In this document: in pieces, positions 33,786-36,723 of the stretch
Layout: each line of letters starts with the position of its first letter
Numbering within the stretch: position 1 is the first letter of the stretch
From: Chromera velia
Taxonomy: Eukaryota > Sar > Chromeraceae
Reading direction: 5' to 3'
Assembly: GCA_018398765.1 (NCBI GenBank)
Contig: JAHBMJ010000752.1
Span: forward strand, 5,001-41,723
Length of the DNA: 36,723 nt
Made by a program: the position numbers and the translations under genes
Notes under the pieces: model-generated
The model's database searches: none
The model's input: the letters and a program-made list of their open reading frames with translations, nothing else
Told to the model about the DNA's origin: nothing

Positions 33786-34645
33786 TCAGTGAAGTCTACA
33801 GAAGAACACAGGATAAGAGGAGAGCCAATAGGAAGTAGAGGGTCTTTTTCTTGCTCTTGCCCTCAGGAAAACGGAAAACAAATGAATCTAACTTCTTGTA
33901 GAAAAAATTCAGAGCCAGACGAGACACGCTTCTCTGTTTTCTTTCTTTCACTTTCTTTAATTTTTTTTTTCTTTTTCCCTAGTCCCTCTCTCCCCTCTGA
34001 GTGTCTGCCAATCTGGTGAGGTCTACCGAAGAACATAAAATTTAAATTTAGAAGAATGCAAACAAGAAGTAGAGGGGTCTTTTCCAGTTCTTGATCCCCT
34101 GCAAGTAGCTAGGATTTTGCGGGATTTTAGCCCAGGATTTTAGCGGATTTTATGGGATTTTAGCCAGGATTTTAGCGAATTTTGCCCAGGATTCTGCCGA
34201 ACTATTTCTCCAAGATTTTAGAATCTAAAATCCTGGCTTTAGGGATTATAAAGACTAAAATCCTGGATCCTAGGATTTTAGAAATGAATGCCAGGATTTT
34301 ATGGGATTTTATGGGATTATATCTTTCCGTAAAATCCCGTAAAATCATGTAAAATCCCGTATAATCCCATAAAATCCTAGGAAGAGGCTAGGATCTTAGC
34401 TTTCTTCCAGGATTTTAGATTTTAAAATTCTAGGTGTAGCGATTATATTTTTAACGTTAAGAGTCTGGCAGAATCCTGGGTAAAATCCGCCAAAATCCGC
34501 TAAAATTCTAGCCAAAATCCCGTAAAATCCGCTAAAATCCTGGGCTAAAATCCCACAAAATCCTGGTTACCTGCAGGGTCCCCTCAAAAAATTAAATTGA
34601 AAATCAAATGAACCTAACTTCTCGCAGAAAGATATTAGAGTCCAA
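33786..34645. repeat. Diverged tandem duplicate, one copy split by a foldback insertion
   Basis: Unit A begins GTCTACAGAAGAACA (about 33792) and reaches CTAACTTCTTGTAGAAA. Unit B begins GTCTACCGAAGAACA (about 34021), is interrupted at 34101-34578, and resumes to CTAACTTCTCGCAGAAA near 34620. Both contain GAAGTAGAGGG(G)TCTTT. Unit A therefore serves as an empty-site reference for the insertion. Confidence 0.6.
34101..34578. mobile_element. 478-bp foldback (long inverted repeat) MITE-like element
   Basis: Nearly the whole segment is an imperfect palindrome centred near 34330. Left arm words such as GGGATTTTAGCCCAGGATTT recur as reverse complements in the right arm. The outer ends match as CCCTGCA-rTA-AGGATTTTG-GGGATTTT. 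TCCCCT flanks both sides (34095-34100 and 34579-34584), a likely target-site duplication. There is no coding capacity. The superfamily is not identifiable from six flanking bases. Confidence 0.72.
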
Positions 34646-34944
34646 CTGTTGAGCCGCCATGCCTGAAGTGCCCACCGCCATGCGCGCCGCCTTATAGATT
34701 GATGAGCCATGCCGAGCTGCATGCATGTATATGCATGCTTCTTCATGCAATTTGAATTAATTACAATCAATAGTAGCATGCTCATAAAATGCGATGAGAT
34801 GAAACGGCTGAACAATGAAAGGAACGGGAATATGTAATGCATCCCGTCCTTTAGTCTTTCCCTGTAAGAAGACCTTAAGAGACTCTAATGATAAGCTTCT
34901 AGTTGAGAAAATCTAGTGGCTTCTAGGGTCTTTCACCAACAAGA

Positions 34945-35042
34945 TACGTTTTCTTTCTTTCTTTGTTTTTTTCTTTCTTTCTTTTAGACTTTCTTTCCTT
35001 CCTTCCTTCTTTCTTTCTTTTTCTTTCTTTTTTTTTTTTCCT
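34945..35042. repeat. (TTTC)n microsatellite
   Basis: A TTTC/TTCC tract ending in poly-T. The stretch from 34585 to 35190 holds no supported gene. Confidence 0.9.
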
Positions 35043-35192
35043 TTCAGAAGAATCTTTGTTCATGAGGCCGGCCTAGGGGGCAGTACTTCTGGTGTGTATA
35101 CTAGATTTTGGAGCTGATATGACAAAAAAAAATGAAAATTTTATTTGGTTTTTTAGTAACAAAATATTTTTTAGGTGCGGCTAGTGACCATG

Positions 35193-35215
35193 TTTGATTT
35201 GATTTGATTTGATTT
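35193..35215. repeat. (ATTTG)n array, left
   Basis: Tandem TTTGA pentamers occur in the opposite orientation to the array at the right edge of the window. A further inverted 15-mer (TTCAACCTCAAATAT) at 35321-35335 matches 36681-36695. Confidence 0.85.
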
Positions 35216-35485
35216 AATATGATTTGAGGTAGGGCTTAAGCTCAAATCAAATATCCAGTCAGAGAGGACCTAGTGTTTAAAGACCTATCAAATACGATTA
35301 AATATTTGATCAATATGACTTTCAACCTCAAATATGAAGGTCCCGAAAAAACTTTTGCAAGTATCGATCCGTTACGCATGCTGATTCAAATGAAAAAACC
35401 TAAATCTTGATGGTTTGCTCTAAAAAAAAAAACGTTTTGAGCTGTACTGAAATTAACGTTTCACCCCTTTTTACTTCATGCAAAG

Positions 35486-35926
35486 GTAAACCGATCAGCC
35501 AGTGCTGGCTGGCCTCATCTCACAGAAAACGGGGCATTGCGAAAGCTGGTCAAGGCATTGGACCACCGCTACGATCTCCCGTCTGTGGGGAAGGTGCAAA
35601 GACTTCTGCTCCCAACACTGAAGAACGAGATTATTCTGTCAATCAAAGACAGGTTGAGAAAAGTAGCGACCCGACGAGTGTTGATCACCCTCGACATGTG
35701 GTTGCATTCAGGAAAGTCAGGGTTCCTGGCGATCACAATCCATTGGCTGACAGAGAACTTTGAGATGGATTCAGCCTCCTTTTTGAATCCCGAGACGACA
35801 ATCCTTTTTAGATCCCTGTCGGTGTGGAGCAGTTCCAGAAAGGCAAGGGAAAAGGCAATGGGGGGGCTGCTGACAGTACTGGAGGGGGGGCCGCTCCTGC
35901 AGGGCCTGGCAGGAGGACCAATTTGA
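35486..35926 (+). pseudogene. hAT-like transposase fragment
   Basis: An open frame continues from before 35486 (acceptor-like CATGCAAAG) to a stop at 35926. The part up to about 35790 has the hAT pattern: ENGALRKLVKALDHRYDLPS, then a leucine-rich helix, then LITLDMWLHSGKSGFLAIT and IHWLTENFEMDS. This matches the family's FRxLVxALxPxYxLPS and T-x-D-x-W...H-W segments; the latter includes the first catalytic Asp region. Similarity ends near 35790, and the remaining frame looks non-coding. The second Asp, the catalytic Glu and the dimerisation domain are not in the window, and no BED finger is seen. It is a fragment, perhaps one exon of a hAT-derived gene. Confidence 0.62.
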
Positions 35927-36342
35927 AACCAAAGGAGGCAGCCGCAGATGCAAATACTGAGAAGGCTGGGGGAAAACTTCCCCCTCCTGAGAAAGTCATC
36001 ACTCCGGGTGAAGAAGGCTACCGACCTCTCTATATTCACTTCCAACACAAGGGGCTTGTTGTCAACTCTGGCGCGGCACAGAGGGTAGCCGAACTTATCA
36101 ACTCTAGATGCTTAGCTGCCCAGAAACAGGACGGTTCCAACACCAACAGCAATAGCAAACGTGTGCGCGGTTCTCCGTCTCACCCCGTTGTCATCTCTCC
36201 GCAACCGAATAGAAGCCCAGGAGCACCCACTCCTGGAAAGCCAAAAAGCCAGAGAAAAAGCTCTCAGCAGCTCCCGCCACCGATCGATTCGATTCACATT
36301 GAAGAAAGTGATTATGAAGAAGAGGAAAAGGAAGTGCCATAA
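35812..36342 (+). CDS. Low-complexity hypothetical exon following the hAT-like fragment
   Basis: An acceptor-like poly-T then TAG (AG at 35810-35811) opens a frame of 176 codons that ends with TAA at 36340-36342. It is Gly/Lys-rich, then Pro/Ser-rich, and ends in an acidic stretch (DYEEEEKEVP). The middle piece YIHFQHKGLVVNSG looks folded. It has no recognised family. It overlaps the end of the hAT-like frame in another frame, so splicing from a donor within the transposase-like part is possible, giving a hAT-derived fusion. No such donor was confirmed. Confidence 0.38.
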   Translation: MPVGVEQFQKGKGKGNGGAADSTGGGAAPAGPGRRTNLKPKEAAADANTEKAGGKLPPPEKVITPGEEGYRPLYIHFQHKGLVVNSGAAQRVAELINSRCLAAQKQDGSNTNSNSKRVRGSPSHPVVISPQPNRSPGAPTPGKPKSQRKSSQQLPPPIDSIHIEESDYEEEEKEVP

Positions 36343-36680
36343 AGCTGAGTGATTGTCACCTCAATTTTGGTACGTGCTCTAACTTTATCGTATCAACAAA
36401 AAGTCATATGCAATTTCAAATCTATCAATTTTACGTTCTTAATCTCTATTAGTACTAGAGTGAGTCTCAGTGACTAGTGTATATACACTGCCACACAGGC
36501 ATATTTTTTTTACGGAACTGATAAGTTATAATTTTATATATATTTTTTTAAATTTTTGAAACATACATCAGAAATGTTCTGATAACTATTGTCATGAGAA
36601 AAATGATCAGAGTGACAGTAAGTCAGTGACTCAGTGAGGAACCCTAAGAGGTTAACCTCAAATCTTACCTCAAATATCAA

Positions 36681-36723
36681 ATATTTGAGGTTGAAGCTCA
36701 AATCAAATCAAATCAAATCAAAT
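36681..36723. repeat. Inverted ATTTG-type terminus, right (cut by the window end)
   Basis: ATATTTGAGGTTGAA at 36681-36695 is the exact reverse complement of 35321-35335, and CAAAT pentamers run to the window end, opposite to the left array. Together they may be the terminal inverted repeats of a ~1.5-kb element enclosing the hAT-like fragment. Confidence 0.55.

Overview
This is a nuclear scaffold segment from a microbial eukaryote. It has multi-exon genes with GT-AG introns, dense di- and tetranucleotide microsatellites, a decayed Ty1/copia retrotransposon, hAT-like transposase remnants and a 353-bp assembly gap. A starch-binding-type domain, an ancient BK-type K+ channel and copia elements together suggest an alga or other protist, possibly an alveolate such as a chromerid. 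That placement is inference; no marker gene here proves it.

Layout. 1-1440: four diverged tandem segments that look exon-like on the minus strand. 1441-6259 (-): a copia-type element with an intact gag, a canonical -1 slippery heptamer on the gag stop, and a pol broken by nine stops and one frame change; RNase H and LTRs were not found. 7088-11109 (-): a charged, possibly coiled-coil exon, a MYND zinc-finger gene with one well-supported intron, and an unrecognised alpha-helical protein. 11831-22228 (+): a 16-exon gene for a BK/Slo-like potassium channel; every exon phase joins and the spliced length is 5439 nt (1812 aa). 24359-26830 (-) and 28372-30177 (+): two divergently oriented paralogs joining an N-terminal CBM20-like starch-binding module to a C-terminal array of 18-residue C-x-H-x6-C-x2-C repeats, with a third repeat cassette at 30383-30787. 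31560-36723: AT-rich, transposon-rich DNA with a 478-bp foldback element and a hAT-like transposase fragment between inverted ATTTG arrays.

The most original content is the CBM20/zinc-repeat pair. The two genes share architecture, a cap motif before the array and a special last unit. One copy has lost its last two units to a 4-bp insertion, and the other is followed by a spare array with its own last unit. The repeat differs between units at a few fixed positions, as expected of a modular recognition surface; that reading is inference. The channel gene also shows unusual splice sites: C at donor +3 in 9 of 15 introns, often continuing as (GTCR)n, and TGCAG at 13 of 15 acceptors.
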